Source: Borreliella afzelii
GTDB lineage: Bacteria > Spirochaetota > Spirochaetia > Borreliales > Borreliaceae
Direction of reading: 5' to 3'
Assembly: GCF_014202295.1 (NCBI RefSeq)
Contig: NZ_JACHGM010000002.1
Coordinates: 62,001 to 126,000, forward strand
Length of the DNA stretch: 64,000 bases
Part shown: piece after piece, positions 55,916-64,000 of the stretch
How positions within the stretch are numbered: the first letter of the stretch is position 1
Layout of the letters: the number at the start of each line of letters is the position of its first letter
Notes under the pieces: model-generated
The model's input: only the letters and a program-made list of their open reading frames with translations
The model's database searches: none
Told to the model about the DNA's origin: nothing
Position numbers and translations under genes: made by a program

Positions 55916-56744
55916 GGTTCTTCTTTGCATTAATACTTTAAAGTCAGGGGCTAGTATTTTAGGCTATGATATTAAAGTTTATTTAGAAACTAAGTATTTT
56001 GTTGAGGTGGTATTAATAGATGTTGGCAAGCCTTTATTATCTTTTCCAAGAGAAAATTTTCTTTTTTTGATAACTTTAGGAGGAGATGGTACAGTTCTTT
56101 TAGCTGTTAATTTACTTCTTGAAACTAAAAATATTGATATCCCAATTATTTCAATTAATATGGGCAAGGTAGGGTTTTTGGCAGATATTAAGATTGAAGA
56201 TTTTAAAAAAGTCATAGATAGATTTTTTAACAATTCTTTGGCTGTTAATAAAAAATTTTTGCTTCACGTAACAGTTTGTCAGCACGGTAAAGATTTAATT
56301 TCTAAATATGCTTTAAACGATATTATTATTCGCTCAAGCATTCTTAATAAAATGATTTATGTGGATCTTAGGGTTAATTCTGAAAGTTTTTTATCATATA
56401 AAAGTGATGGAGTAATTGTGTCTACTCCAACAGGTTCAACAGGGTATTCTTTCTCAGCAGGGGGTCCTATTTTAGAAGCAGATCTTGAGGGATTTTTACT
56501 TACACCTATTTCTCCCCATTCTGTTTATAATCGTTCTTTTGTGTTTTCTAAATCAACTAAACTTTCTCTTTCTTTTTCAAAGGAATATTTTATAGCATCA
56601 GCATCAATTTTTTTAGATGGAATTAATTTTGGTTCTTTCGGAGTCGATGTTGTTTTTGAATTTGAAATTTCTTCTCAAAGCTTGAATTTTGTTTCATTTT
56701 GTACGGATACTTTTGTTAAAAGATTGAAAAATAAATTATTGTAA
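55905..56744 (+). CDS. nadK: NAD kinase
   Basis: NadK phosphorylates NAD to NADP. From ATG 55905 (overlapping the end of cheW by 11 bases) it has 279 residues, with GGDGT at 59-63 (D61 catalytic), ISINMGKVGFLAD (family N-G-LGFL) and the STPTGSTGYSFSAGGPI block. The longer frame from 55845 would extend into cheW without need. All key motifs are intact. Confidence 0.95.
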   Translation: MKNKVLLCINTLKSGASILGYDIKVYLETKYFVEVVLIDVGKPLLSFPRENFLFLITLGGDGTVLLAVNLLLETKNIDIPIISINMGKVGFLADIKIEDFKKVIDRFFNNSLAVNKKFLLHVTVCQHGKDLISKYALNDIIIRSSILNKMIYVDLRVNSESFLSYKSDGVIVSTPTGSTGYSFSAGGPILEADLEGFLLTPISPHSVYNRSFVFSKSTKLSLSFSKEYFIASASIFLDGINFGSFGVDVVFEFEISSQSLNFVSFCTDTFVKRLKNKLL

Positions 56745-57038
56745 GTTTAATGCTTTTTAAAAAGTATTCTTTTTAAAAAATATTGTTATTAGTTGTTATT
56801 TAAATGTTTTTATTTAGTCTAATCTTGAATTAGACTAGAGAATTTTGTATGTTTTAAGATTTAGCACTTTTAAAAATTGGTTAAAATTTTACATAATTTA
56901 TTATAAATATGTTAATGTTTTGTTCATTTGTAGAGTTAATGTTCCAAGGGTGTTTTTTATAAATTTATAACTTGTTAAAATATTTAATATGTTTGTTGCT
57001 AAAATCAATATATTGGATAACTGATAAATCACCTTTGT
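56745..57038. other. nadK downstream intergenic region (294 bases)
   Basis: It contains a 9-bp stem TAGTCTAAT (56815-56823) with ATTAGACTA (56829-56837) around CTTGA, without a following U-run, and two TTTTTAAAAA blocks near 56754-56780. No gene or RNA is recognisable. A promoter for the next gene probably lies within 56850-57020, but no pair of hexamers stands out. Confidence 0.45.
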
Positions 57039-57818
57039 ATGAGTTTTAGGCAGGTGTTTATGGATTTAATTGATAATGAAAATTATAAAAAAATAGTGTA
57101 TATTAATAATCTTGTTTTAAGAACTTTGAATGACATAGCAGCTATAAAAGAGATTGGCGAATTTACATCAAATGCTAAACTTTCATTTGATCTTATTGAT
57201 TTCAATTTAAATGTTTTAAGCTATATTTCGTCTTTAAATTATTTTTATACTAGGCCCAGATTGAAAGTAAATTATTCTATAAAAAAAATTTTATCTGGAT
57301 TGATTTCTGATTTTAGCTTAGTTATTAGCCCTGTTCTTGGCATTACTCCAAGGGAGTTGATTGAAATGCCCCAGGCTCTTGATTTAAACCCAGAAGAGAG
57401 GTTTTTGATTGTTAAAAAATTGGGATATTTAATTGATTTAGCCAAAAATTTTAGCAAAAAAGATTCTAAAACGCTTGTTTTTCTTGAGGATATGTATCTT
57501 AAATTTATTGTTTTTTCTAAAAATATTATTGATTTTAGAGATTTTTCTAAAAATTTAAAACTTGAGAGCCCTTATTATAAATTTCAATTTGAACATCTTA
57601 TTAAGGTGTTAGAGCTTTTAGAAGAAGGAGCGTTTATTTTAAGAGGTAAATATGAGCTTAGTGGCTCTCATGAATTTGGACTCCATTCTCTTGGTTATCT
57701 TGAAGCTGGAAGAGTTTTAGCTACTATAGCTTCTCAAAAAGAAGCCGCTGAAAAATTTTCAAGGTTTCATGGAGTTTGGTCTTTAAAGCTTAGTTCGGAT
57801 TTAATTAAAGCAAAATAG
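57039..57818 (+). CDS. Borrelia protein of unknown function, helical
   Basis: The 259-residue product has no signal sequence or membrane helix and looks largely alpha-helical. The most distinctive stretch is near the C-terminus, LELLEEGAFILRGKYELSG and HEFGLHSLGYLEAGRVLATI. I do not recognise a family. ATG 57039 has no ribosome site; the in-frame ATG 57060 (residue 8) follows GGCAGG closely and may be the true start. It precedes two further unknown genes leading into the division cluster. Confidence 0.6.
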   Translation: MSFRQVFMDLIDNENYKKIVYINNLVLRTLNDIAAIKEIGEFTSNAKLSFDLIDFNLNVLSYISSLNYFYTRPRLKVNYSIKKILSGLISDFSLVISPVLGITPRELIEMPQALDLNPEERFLIVKKLGYLIDLAKNFSKKDSKTLVFLEDMYLKFIVFSKNIIDFRDFSKNLKLESPYYKFQFEHLIKVLELLEEGAFILRGKYELSGSHEFGLHSLGYLEAGRVLATIASQKEAAEKFSRFHGVWSLKLSSDLIKAK

Positions 57819-57847
57819 ATAGATTAAAGTGGGAGAAAGTAGTTATA

Positions 57848-58924
57848 TTGAGTTTTAATGTAGAAGAGGGCACAATTAAATTCAGAAAATTAAAAAATTT
57901 TTTGAATTTAATTTTGTTGTTATTATTTATAATTTTGATTGATCTTTTTATAAGATCTACTATGAGTGCATCTAATTTTTATGATTTTAAGAATTTTGAA
58001 AATAAATCTGATTATAAAAATATAAATTTAAGTAAAAATGTTTTTGTAGCAAATAAGGTTTTAAGTCTTAATTTCAGGGAGTCTTGTTATTCTCTTTTAA
58101 GTAATAACCTAATAAGCTATTCAGACTATTATTATGTGCTTTTAAATTCTAGTGGGGATTATTCTGTTTTTTCTGTTAAAAACAATAAATTTTTATTTAC
58201 ACTTAAGTTTAAAGATTTCGTTTTTGTAATAAATAACTTGATTTTTACTTTAAACAATTTGTATAAAACTTTAGAGATTTATGATTCTGGTGGCACTAAT
58301 TTACTAGTGCTCAATTTTTTGTCTTCAATTTTAAGTGTGGATTATAATAATGAAGTTTTGGTTTTGGGACTTTCTAATGGTGAGATTTATATATATAAAC
58401 AAGGCAAGATAGTTTATGAGGAAAATTTTTTAGAGAGGAAATTTCCAACATGTTTTGTCAAATTAAGCTCTGATAATAAATATTTAGTTTCACTAAAAGG
58501 TAATTCCGAGTATTTTTTAGAAATAATTGATTTAGAGGGTAATTATAAAAAAATTCTAGAATTAAACAATTTAACTATTAATAATTTTGAGACTTTTATA
58601 AAAATAGATGATTATCATAATTTGTTTATTGAGGGTAAAAATTCACTTATGGTGATAAATATTAAAAGTGGTAGAATATTTAAAGTTGAAAATAGAAATT
58701 CTATTTTAAGAGTAGCATATGATTATTTTCAAAATGTTTACAGAGTATATTTTTATTTTGAGAGTGAGAAAATTATTAATATAAGAACTTATTCTGCAAA
58801 TTCTTTTAGATTATTTGATAATGTTTTTATTAAAGATGAAATAAGCTCTTTTGTTGAATATGGAAAAGGGCTTTTATACTTTAATAGTAATAATGATTTA
58901 AAATATTTAGGATTGGGGCAGTGA
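57848..58924 (+). CDS. Membrane-anchored protein with beta-propeller-like periplasmic domain
   Basis: The 358-residue product has one N-terminal membrane helix (about 18-36, LNLILLLLFIILIDLFI) and a long beta-rich body with repeating blade-like units: FSVKNNKFLFTLKFKDF, LGLSNGEIYIYKQGKIVYE, YLVSLKGNSEYFLEIIDLEG and LMVINIKSGRIFKVEN. This suggests a WD40/PQQ-like propeller, unproven. The start is TTG at 57848 with GGGAG upstream. Its last 4 bases overlap the next gene (GTGA). Confidence 0.6.
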   Translation: MSFNVEEGTIKFRKLKNFLNLILLLLFIILIDLFIRSTMSASNFYDFKNFENKSDYKNINLSKNVFVANKVLSLNFRESCYSLLSNNLISYSDYYYVLLNSSGDYSVFSVKNNKFLFTLKFKDFVFVINNLIFTLNNLYKTLEIYDSGGTNLLVLNFLSSILSVDYNNEVLVLGLSNGEIYIYKQGKIVYEENFLERKFPTCFVKLSSDNKYLVSLKGNSEYFLEIIDLEGNYKKILELNNLTINNFETFIKIDDYHNLFIEGKNSLMVINIKSGRIFKVENRNSILRVAYDYFQNVYRVYFYFESEKIINIRTYSANSFRLFDNVFIKDEISSFVEYGKGLLYFNSNNDLKYLGLGQ

Positions 58925-59757
58925 TTTTAATTATTTTTATATTTTTCTTTAATATTTTAGATTTATATTCATTTTTGGAATTTAGGAATGATGAAAAGTT
59001 TGCTTTAGTTAAAGATTTTGGTGTATTGGATAATAATAAATTGAATATTGGAGTAAGGTTAAGGCCCTTGGAAAAGACCATATCTGTTTTTTCTAATAAT
59101 TATAAAATCTTATATTCAAAAAATAGGCCAGATGGAGATAGTAGTATTTTAATCATTTTTGACAATGATTTAAATTTGAATTTAGAGGTTTTAGGAGGGT
59201 TTTTTTATAAACTTGGAAAGATTTTTTTAAAGGATGAAAAGAGTGTTATTGATTTAGTAGTTAATGATCCTAGTGCTAAAAAGATTGTCAATCCTTTATT
59301 TGTTATTAAGAATAGAAACAATGTAGTTGCTGATACAATCTATGTTTTAGACAGGGTTTTTTTAAAAGGAAAAGGCGATGATGAAAGATTGGAATTATCA
59401 AAAAATATAAATTTAAATGTCGATTCTGGTCAATATAGCCTTTTATTATATTTTCATACTCAAAAAGTAGAATCTTTTGAAAATTCTCTTAAAGGAATTT
59501 ATTATTTTGAGGCTATTTTGAATAATAAAAGTATTTTTCGTTCAGATTTTCAAAATATTTTCTTAATTAATAATACGTATGCCTTAGCTCAAGAGAAAAA
59601 TTATGGATTAGATATTTTGAATATTAAAAAAGATGGCGGATGCCTTAAAATAAATGATCTTAATTTTATTAAAGGCAAGAATGAGCTTAAAATAAGATAT
59701 GGTGATGTTTATGGAAATGAAAAAAAAATAATTTATAGGTTTAAATTAAATGAATAA
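58921..59757 (+). CDS. Exported protein of unknown function, beta-rich
   Basis: The 278-residue product starts on GTG inside the end of the previous gene (4-base overlap) and has an N-terminal hydrophobic signal or anchor (about 1-19). The body is beta-rich, ending in KGKNELKIRYGDVYGNEKKI, a pattern seen in Ig-like domains around M23-type envelope peptidases. No peptidase motif is visible, so I make no functional claim. It overlaps rsmH by 8 bases, placing it with the division cluster. Confidence 0.6.
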   Translation: MILIIFIFFFNILDLYSFLEFRNDEKFALVKDFGVLDNNKLNIGVRLRPLEKTISVFSNNYKILYSKNRPDGDSSILIIFDNDLNLNLEVLGGFFYKLGKIFLKDEKSVIDLVVNDPSAKKIVNPLFVIKNRNNVVADTIYVLDRVFLKGKGDDERLELSKNINLNVDSGQYSLLLYFHTQKVESFENSLKGIYYFEAILNNKSIFRSDFQNIFLINNTYALAQEKNYGLDILNIKKDGGCLKINDLNFIKGKNELKIRYGDVYGNEKKIIYRFKLNE

Positions 59758-60640
59758 TAATGTTTTTCATTTTCCAGTACTTCTTGATGCAATTTGCAAG
59801 CTTATAGAAGATTTGCCTGTAAAAAGCGATTTAATATACATTGACTCTACTCTTGGAGAAGGTGCTCATGCAAAAGCGATTCTTGAGAAATATGACTTTT
59901 TAAGTTTGGTTGGAATTGAAAGAGATTCACAAATTTTAGAAAGAGCAAAGCAGTTTCTTCTTATTTTTAAAGATAGAATTACATATTTTAATGATTGGTT
60001 TGATAATTTTTTTGCTAATTATCCTTTAAATGTCAAAGCCAATTTTATTTTAGTTGATCTTGGTATTTCTATGTTTCATTACAAGGATAGTAAAAAAGGA
60101 TTTTCTTTTCTTGAAGATGAGCCTTTGGATATGAGACTTTGTTCTTCTTCTTGTAGTATTAGTGCAGCTGAGATTGTAAACACTTTTAGTAAATATGACC
60201 TTGAAAGTTTAATTTACAATCTAAGTAATGAACATTATTCTAGAAGAATTTCTAAAGCTATTGTAGAATATCGGAAAATTAAAAAAATACAAACTACAAA
60301 AGAGTTGCAATCTATAATAAACAAAGTTTATCCTTTTTCAAAAGTTAAAATAAATCCAGCTACAAAAACTTTTCAAGCGTTAAGAATTTATGTGAATGAT
60401 GAGCTTGCTAGGCTTAAAAGGAGCTTGCCTTTGTGGGTAGAAAATTTAGCCAAAGATGGAATTTTGGCTATTATTACGTTTCATTCAATAGAGGATCGCA
60501 TTGTAAAAGATTTTTTTAGAAGTTTAAGCTGTGATTTGTATGTTAAGATTTCAAAAAAGCCTATTATTCCAAGTTCTGATGAGATTAAAAAAAACAAGCC
60601 TTCAAGGAGTGCAAAGCTTAGAGCTGTAAAAAAAATATGA
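59750..60640 (+). CDS. rsmH: 16S rRNA (cytosine1402-N4)-methyltransferase RsmH (MraW)
   Basis: RsmH methylates C1402 of 16S rRNA. The 296-residue protein has FHFPVLLDAIC, the SAM loop DSTLGEGAHAKAILE (usually GGGGHS), ADLGIS-like ILVDLGISMFHY, FSFLEDEPLDMRL, the KTFQALRIYVNDEL block and the ITFHSIEDRIVK finish, with the PSRSAKLRAVKK tail. All blocks are present. As in most bacteria it opens the mra/dcw cluster. It overlaps neighbours on both sides (8 and 4 bases). Confidence 0.95.
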   Translation: MNNNVFHFPVLLDAICKLIEDLPVKSDLIYIDSTLGEGAHAKAILEKYDFLSLVGIERDSQILERAKQFLLIFKDRITYFNDWFDNFFANYPLNVKANFILVDLGISMFHYKDSKKGFSFLEDEPLDMRLCSSSCSISAAEIVNTFSKYDLESLIYNLSNEHYSRRISKAIVEYRKIKKIQTTKELQSIINKVYPFSKVKINPATKTFQALRIYVNDELARLKRSLPLWVENLAKDGILAIITFHSIEDRIVKDFFRSLSCDLYVKISKKPIIPSSDEIKKNKPSRSAKLRAVKKI

Positions 60641-60918
60641 ATAGTATAAGTAAGATTGAGTTTGAAGTTTATTGTATTTTAATTTTAATACTAACAGTTA
60701 TAGTATGTTTTAATATTTACTTAAATTTCAGATATGTTGTAAAGCTTAGAGAATTTAATCACTTAAACAATGAACAGGAAAATATTATTGACGATAATTT
60801 AAGATTGCTGACAGTAATATATGAACTTGAAGATATTAATAGAATAGAGAGTTTTTGTTTTGGAGAATTAAATTTAGAAAAAAAAGCCAATGAAGATATA
60901 AATATTTTTATTGAATAG
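60637..60918 (+). CDS. ftsL: FtsL-like small divisome membrane protein
   Basis: The 93-residue product has a single membrane helix (about 10-30) followed by a short Leu/Asn-rich coiled coil (KLREFNHLNNEQENIIDDNL), the topology of FtsL, and sits in the FtsL position between rsmH and murF. FtsL assembles with FtsB/FtsQ and activates FtsW/FtsI. Sequence identity to FtsL is too low to judge by eye; the call rests on position and shape. The ATG overlaps the rsmH stop (ATGA). Confidence 0.7.
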   Translation: MNSISKIEFEVYCILILILTVIVCFNIYLNFRYVVKLREFNHLNNEQENIIDDNLRLLTVIYELEDINRIESFCFGELNLEKKANEDINIFIE

Positions 60919-60940
60919 AGGATTTTAGAATGAGGTTTGA

Positions 60941-62332
60941 GTGCGTATAAAGATTAAAGATATTTTAATCTCTTCTAAAGATGTGAAGTTTGTAGGGAAT
61001 ATAAAAAATATTGAAAAAGTAGTGTCATTTTACTCTCTAGATAGTCGCGAAATAAATGATAATAATATTAACGGTAGTCTTTATTTTGCATATAAGGGAA
61101 ATAAAGTAGATGGATTTTCTTTTGTTAAATATTTAATTGATTTGGGTGTTAAATGTTTTATATGTTCAAGAGATCATGAATCTGAGTGTATTGAATATTT
61201 AAATGATAATGAAGGGTTGGTTTTTTTACTTACAAGCAATGTAATAAAACTTCTTCAAACTTTAGCATCGTTTTTAATTAAAAGGACAAGCTTTAAAAGA
61301 ATTGCTATTACGGGCAGTAATGGCAAAACCACAACCAAAGAAATACTTTATAGTATACTTTCAAAGAAATATAAAACTTACAAAACTTGGGGTAATTTAA
61401 ATTCTGACATTGGGCTTCCTCTTAGTATTTTAAGGGTAGAAGGTAATGAAGAATATGCTGTTTTTGAAGTTGGAATTAGTTATGTTGGAGAAATGGATCT
61501 TTTATCCCAAATTTTAAAACCCGAAATTGTTATTATTACGAATATAAGTTATGCACATATGCAAGCTTTCAGGGGGTTACAAGCTATTGCTTTTGAGAAA
61601 AGCAAAATAATTGGCAAAAATATTGAAATCTTTGTTGTAAATGAAATGAATGATTATTGTGTTTATCTTGAAAAAAGAGCGAAAATCGCAAATCCAAATG
61701 TTAAAATCGTTTATTTTGATTATGAAAATCTTAATATTAAATCATTTTCTTTTTCGGAAGGGAAATTTTCTTATGATTTTGTTTACAAAGGGTTTGAGTA
61801 CTCTATTTTATTGTTAGGTCGGCATAATATTTTTAATGCAATAGGTTGTATTAATTTGGCCCTATTTTTGGGAATGAGAGAAAAAGAAATAAGAGAAGGG
61901 CTTATTGAAACCACTTTTCAAAAGGGTAGGGCAGAAATTTTGACAAAAAATGGATACTTAATTTTAAATGATTCTTATAATGGCAATATGGGTTCTTTTA
62001 TGGCCTTAAAAAATATGATTTTGGACCTTAATATCCAAAATAAAAAATTTATAGTTCTTGGGTCTTTTAAGGAGCTTGGGGAATTTGCGTACAAAACTCA
62101 CAAAGATTTAATCCAAGAGGCTGTTTCAATGAATTTTGATAAAATTTTTTTAATTGGCGAAGAATTTTTAGATGTTAGGGATTCTGAGAATTTAGTTGGA
62201 AAGTATTTATATTATTTTAGTGAGTTTGATAAATTTATTGATTTTTTTTTAAAAAGTTTGGAACCTTCAGTTTTTATTGTTATTAAGGGCTCAAGGTTCA
62301 ACAGATTGGAGAGAATTTTAAATTATATTTAG
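60941..62332 (+). CDS. murF: UDP-MurNAc-tripeptide--D-alanyl-D-alanine ligase
   Basis: MurF adds D-Ala-D-Ala to the UDP-MurNAc-tripeptide. The 463-residue protein has the P-loop ITGSNGKTTTKEIL, NLNSDIGLPLSIL, the AVFEVGISYVGEMD block, the ATP/Mg segment LLGRHNIFNAIGC and LNDSYNGNMGSFMALK. The start is GTG 60941 with GAGG upstream; an ATG at 60930 is out of frame. The ornithine-containing peptidoglycan of Borrelia would be its pathway. Confidence 0.95.
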   Translation: MRIKIKDILISSKDVKFVGNIKNIEKVVSFYSLDSREINDNNINGSLYFAYKGNKVDGFSFVKYLIDLGVKCFICSRDHESECIEYLNDNEGLVFLLTSNVIKLLQTLASFLIKRTSFKRIAITGSNGKTTTKEILYSILSKKYKTYKTWGNLNSDIGLPLSILRVEGNEEYAVFEVGISYVGEMDLLSQILKPEIVIITNISYAHMQAFRGLQAIAFEKSKIIGKNIEIFVVNEMNDYCVYLEKRAKIANPNVKIVYFDYENLNIKSFSFSEGKFSYDFVYKGFEYSILLLGRHNIFNAIGCINLALFLGMREKEIREGLIETTFQKGRAEILTKNGYLILNDSYNGNMGSFMALKNMILDLNIQNKKFIVLGSFKELGEFAYKTHKDLIQEAVSMNFDKIFLIGEEFLDVRDSENLVGKYLYYFSEFDKFIDFFLKSLEPSVFIVIKGSRFNRLERILNYI

Positions 62333-62349
62333 ATGATAATGAGGTTCTT

Positions 62350-63405
62350 ATGTTTTACCTTTTAGGTTTGCGTTTGCTCAAATATATTACCTTTAGAATG
62401 GCTTATGCTACAATTTTTGCATTTTTGCTTTCTTTAATTGTAGGCCCTCATATTATTTTAAGGCTAAAAAAATTAAGGGCCGATCAGATTTTAAGAGAAG
62501 ATGGTCCTAAAAGACATTTGAGTGAAAAAACAGGAATTCCTACTATGGGAGGCATTCTTATTTTTTTTTGTGTTTTCATCTCTTTGGTGTTTTGGAGCAA
62601 TATTTTAAATGTTTATTTTTTGATTATAGTTTTTGTTATGTTTGGATTTGCTTTTTTGGGATTTATAGACGATTTTTTAAAAATTAAAAAGAAAACCTCA
62701 GATGGGCTTAAAGCTCGATTCAAGGTTTATGGGCAAATAATATTTTCTTTTATTTCTGTTAGCATTCTATATTATTTGGGGGGTGAGCATGTTAGTATAA
62801 TCTATTTTCCTTTTATTAAGTCTTTTCAAATGGATTTGGGAGTGTTTTACATTCCTTTTGGCATGTTTATTTTAATTGCAGCTTCAAATTCTTTTAATTT
62901 AACAGATGGGCTTGATGGACTTGCAATTGGATTAAGTATAGTTATAACGGGAGCTTTAATAATAATTGCCTATATTACAAGCAGAGCTGATTTTGCAGCT
63001 TATTTGCATATTCCAAATATTAAAGGCTCTGAAGAGCTTGTAATATTTCTTGGAGCTTTGCTTGGAGGTAGTTTTGGATTTTTATGGTTTAATGCTTATC
63101 CTGCTAAAATTATGATGGGAGATACAGGTAGTCTGGCTCTGGGTGCTATTCTTGGAATGACAGCTTTGATTTTAAAAAGTGAAATACTTTTTTCAATCCT
63201 AGCAGGTGTTTTTATTATTGAAACTATGTCTGTAATTATTCAAGTCATAGTTTATAAAAAGACCAAAAAAAGAGTATTTAAAATGGCCCCACTTCATCAT
63301 CATTTTGAAGAACTTGGATGGTCCGAGATGCAAGTTGTTATTAGATTTTGGATAATAGGGCTAATATTTGCTATAATTGCTTTAAGTACGATAAAAATCA
63401 GATAA
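62350..63405 (+). CDS. mraY: Phospho-MurNAc-pentapeptide transferase MraY
   Basis: MraY links UDP-MurNAc-pentapeptide to undecaprenyl phosphate to make lipid I. The 351-residue polytopic protein has KTGIPTMGGILIF, GFIDDFLKIKKK (acidic pair), NSFNLTDGLDGLAIG, FLWFNAYPAKIMMGDTGSL and MAPLHHHFEELGW. All catalytic and Mg-binding blocks are present. It follows murF by 17 bases and precedes ftsW by 6. Confidence 0.97.
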   Translation: MFYLLGLRLLKYITFRMAYATIFAFLLSLIVGPHIILRLKKLRADQILREDGPKRHLSEKTGIPTMGGILIFFCVFISLVFWSNILNVYFLIIVFVMFGFAFLGFIDDFLKIKKKTSDGLKARFKVYGQIIFSFISVSILYYLGGEHVSIIYFPFIKSFQMDLGVFYIPFGMFILIAASNSFNLTDGLDGLAIGLSIVITGALIIIAYITSRADFAAYLHIPNIKGSEELVIFLGALLGGSFGFLWFNAYPAKIMMGDTGSLALGAILGMTALILKSEILFSILAGVFIIETMSVIIQVIVYKKTKKRVFKMAPLHHHFEELGWSEMQVVIRFWIIGLIFAIIALSTIKIR

Positions 63406-63411
63406 TTTATT

Positions 63412-64000
63412 ATGTTTGTAGAGATTAATTCGCTTAGGATGTGTTATTTACTTGTTTTGCTACTATTGGTAGCATATGGGCTTGTAGTTTTTTATACTTC
63501 TTCCTTTTTCTTAAGCTTAGAACTAACAGGTAATCCAAATTTCTTATTTTTCACAAGACTTAATTATCTTTTTTTAAGTTTTATAGTTTTTCTTGTTTTT
63601 GAAAGAATTTCTTTGAATTTTTTAAAAAAAACAATATTTCCTGTGCTAATTATAACTCTTTTTTTAATTATGGCAACTTTTTTATCTCCAAGTATTTCTG
63701 GAGCAAAGAGATGGATATTCTTTCAAGGTATTAGTATTCAACCTTCTGAGATTTTTAAAATATCTTTTACTATTTATCTTTCAACTTATTTGAGTAAGTT
63801 TGATCTAGGAAAAAACAGTGGTATTTCATACTGGTTGAAGCCGATGTTGATTTTTGCAATTTTTTGGGTGTTAATAATTTTGCAAAACGATTATTCAACA
63901 GCCATTTATTTTGCTATTCTTTTTTTTATTGTTTTGTTTGTTTCTAATATGGCATTTAGTTATGTTTTTGCTATTGTGATTACTTTTTTGCCAGTTTCTG
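63412..64000 (+). CDS. ftsW: FtsW/RodA-family SEDS glycosyltransferase, 3' end outside window
   Basis: From ATG 63412, 196 codons run to the window end. Several membrane segments, the SEDS block SPSISGAKRWIFFQGISIQP followed by SEIFK, and the position after mraY identify FtsW, which polymerises glycan strands at the septum. RodA is a less likely alternative by context. The catalytic and C-terminal parts are outside the window. Confidence 0.9.
   Translation, partial: MFVEINSLRMCYLLVLLLLVAYGLVVFYTSSFFLSLELTGNPNFLFFTRLNYLFLSFIVFLVFERISLNFLKKTIFPVLIITLFLIMATFLSPSISGAKRWIFFQGISIQPSEIFKISFTIYLSTYLSKFDLGKNSGISYWLKPMLIFAIFWVLIILQNDYSTAIYFAILFFIVLFVSNMAFSYVFAIVITFLPVS

Noticed and set aside
56754..56780. 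Two TTTTTAAAAA blocks after nadK
   Set aside because: Such AT self-complementary runs are expected by chance at this base composition.

Overview
The window is AT-rich (roughly 28-30% GC by eye) spirochaete chromosome. I read it as a Lyme-group Borrelia (Borreliella). Marker genes include the la7/P22 lipoprotein, the EAL protein PdeA, the CarD-like regulator LtpA, three tandem oppA lipoprotein genes, the flagellar collar protein FlcA and the LysM lipoprotein of the BB0323 type. From memory, gene order matches B. burgdorferi B31 running backwards from about BB0366 to BB0302. LA7 differs from the B31 sequence I remember at several positions, so another genospecies is possible; I cannot settle this without a search. 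B31-style locus tags quoted below are from memory.

Layout. 1-6.7 kb: the start of an M18 aminopeptidase gene (cut by the window edge), la7, and a minus-strand operon (membrane protein, MinD/FlhG-like ATPase, lgt, pdeA, mgsA). 6.7-12.8 kb: plus-strand run ctpA, rsmE, a WecG/TagA-like relic, ltpA and two large membrane proteins. 12.8-19.7 kb: a minus-strand lipoprotein, a plus-strand unknown with rpmB, then minus-strand pyk with a MEMO-like relic and an NFACT/RqcH-like protein. 19.8-28.7 kb: lolA, RodZ-like, uvrD/pcrA, gatCAB, an aminotransferase-like relic, rplM and rpsI. 28.8-40.1 kb: enolase, p26, and the oligopeptide permease oppF-D-C-B with three oppA genes. 40.5-46.9 kb: plsC-like acyltransferase, flcA, a vWA protein, and on the minus strand a BamD-like and a LysM lipoprotein. 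47.2-53 kb: a FecR-like exported protein and a BMP-family nucleoside-type ABC transporter. 53-56.7 kb: TPR protein and prenyl synthase (minus), rlmE, cheW and nadK (plus). 57-64 kb: three exported or cytosolic unknowns followed by the division/cell-wall cluster rsmH-ftsL-murF-mraY-ftsW, cut by the window end.

Functional themes are envelope biogenesis (Lgt, LolA, BamD-like, CtpA, dcw genes), nutrient scavenging (Opp and nucleoside-type importers), lower glycolysis (enolase, pyruvate kinase, methylglyoxal synthase), c-di-GMP signalling and motility/chemotaxis (PdeA, FlcA, CheW), and translation (GatCAB, L28, L13, S9, RsmE, RsmH, RlmE). No tRNA, rRNA, transposase, CRISPR or prophage genes were seen.

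The most notable unexplained signals are: three proteins that keep the outline of an enzyme family but lack its catalytic residues (WecG/TagA-like, MEMO-like, class-III aminotransferase-like); a perfect 43-bp palindrome and a second strong hairpin inside the flcA coding sequence; a 30-bp dyad in the oppA1 leader; a gene that appears to start on ATT; OppD/OppF without their C-terminal cysteine cluster; and a fused ABC ATPase with the parts for only one canonical ATP site.
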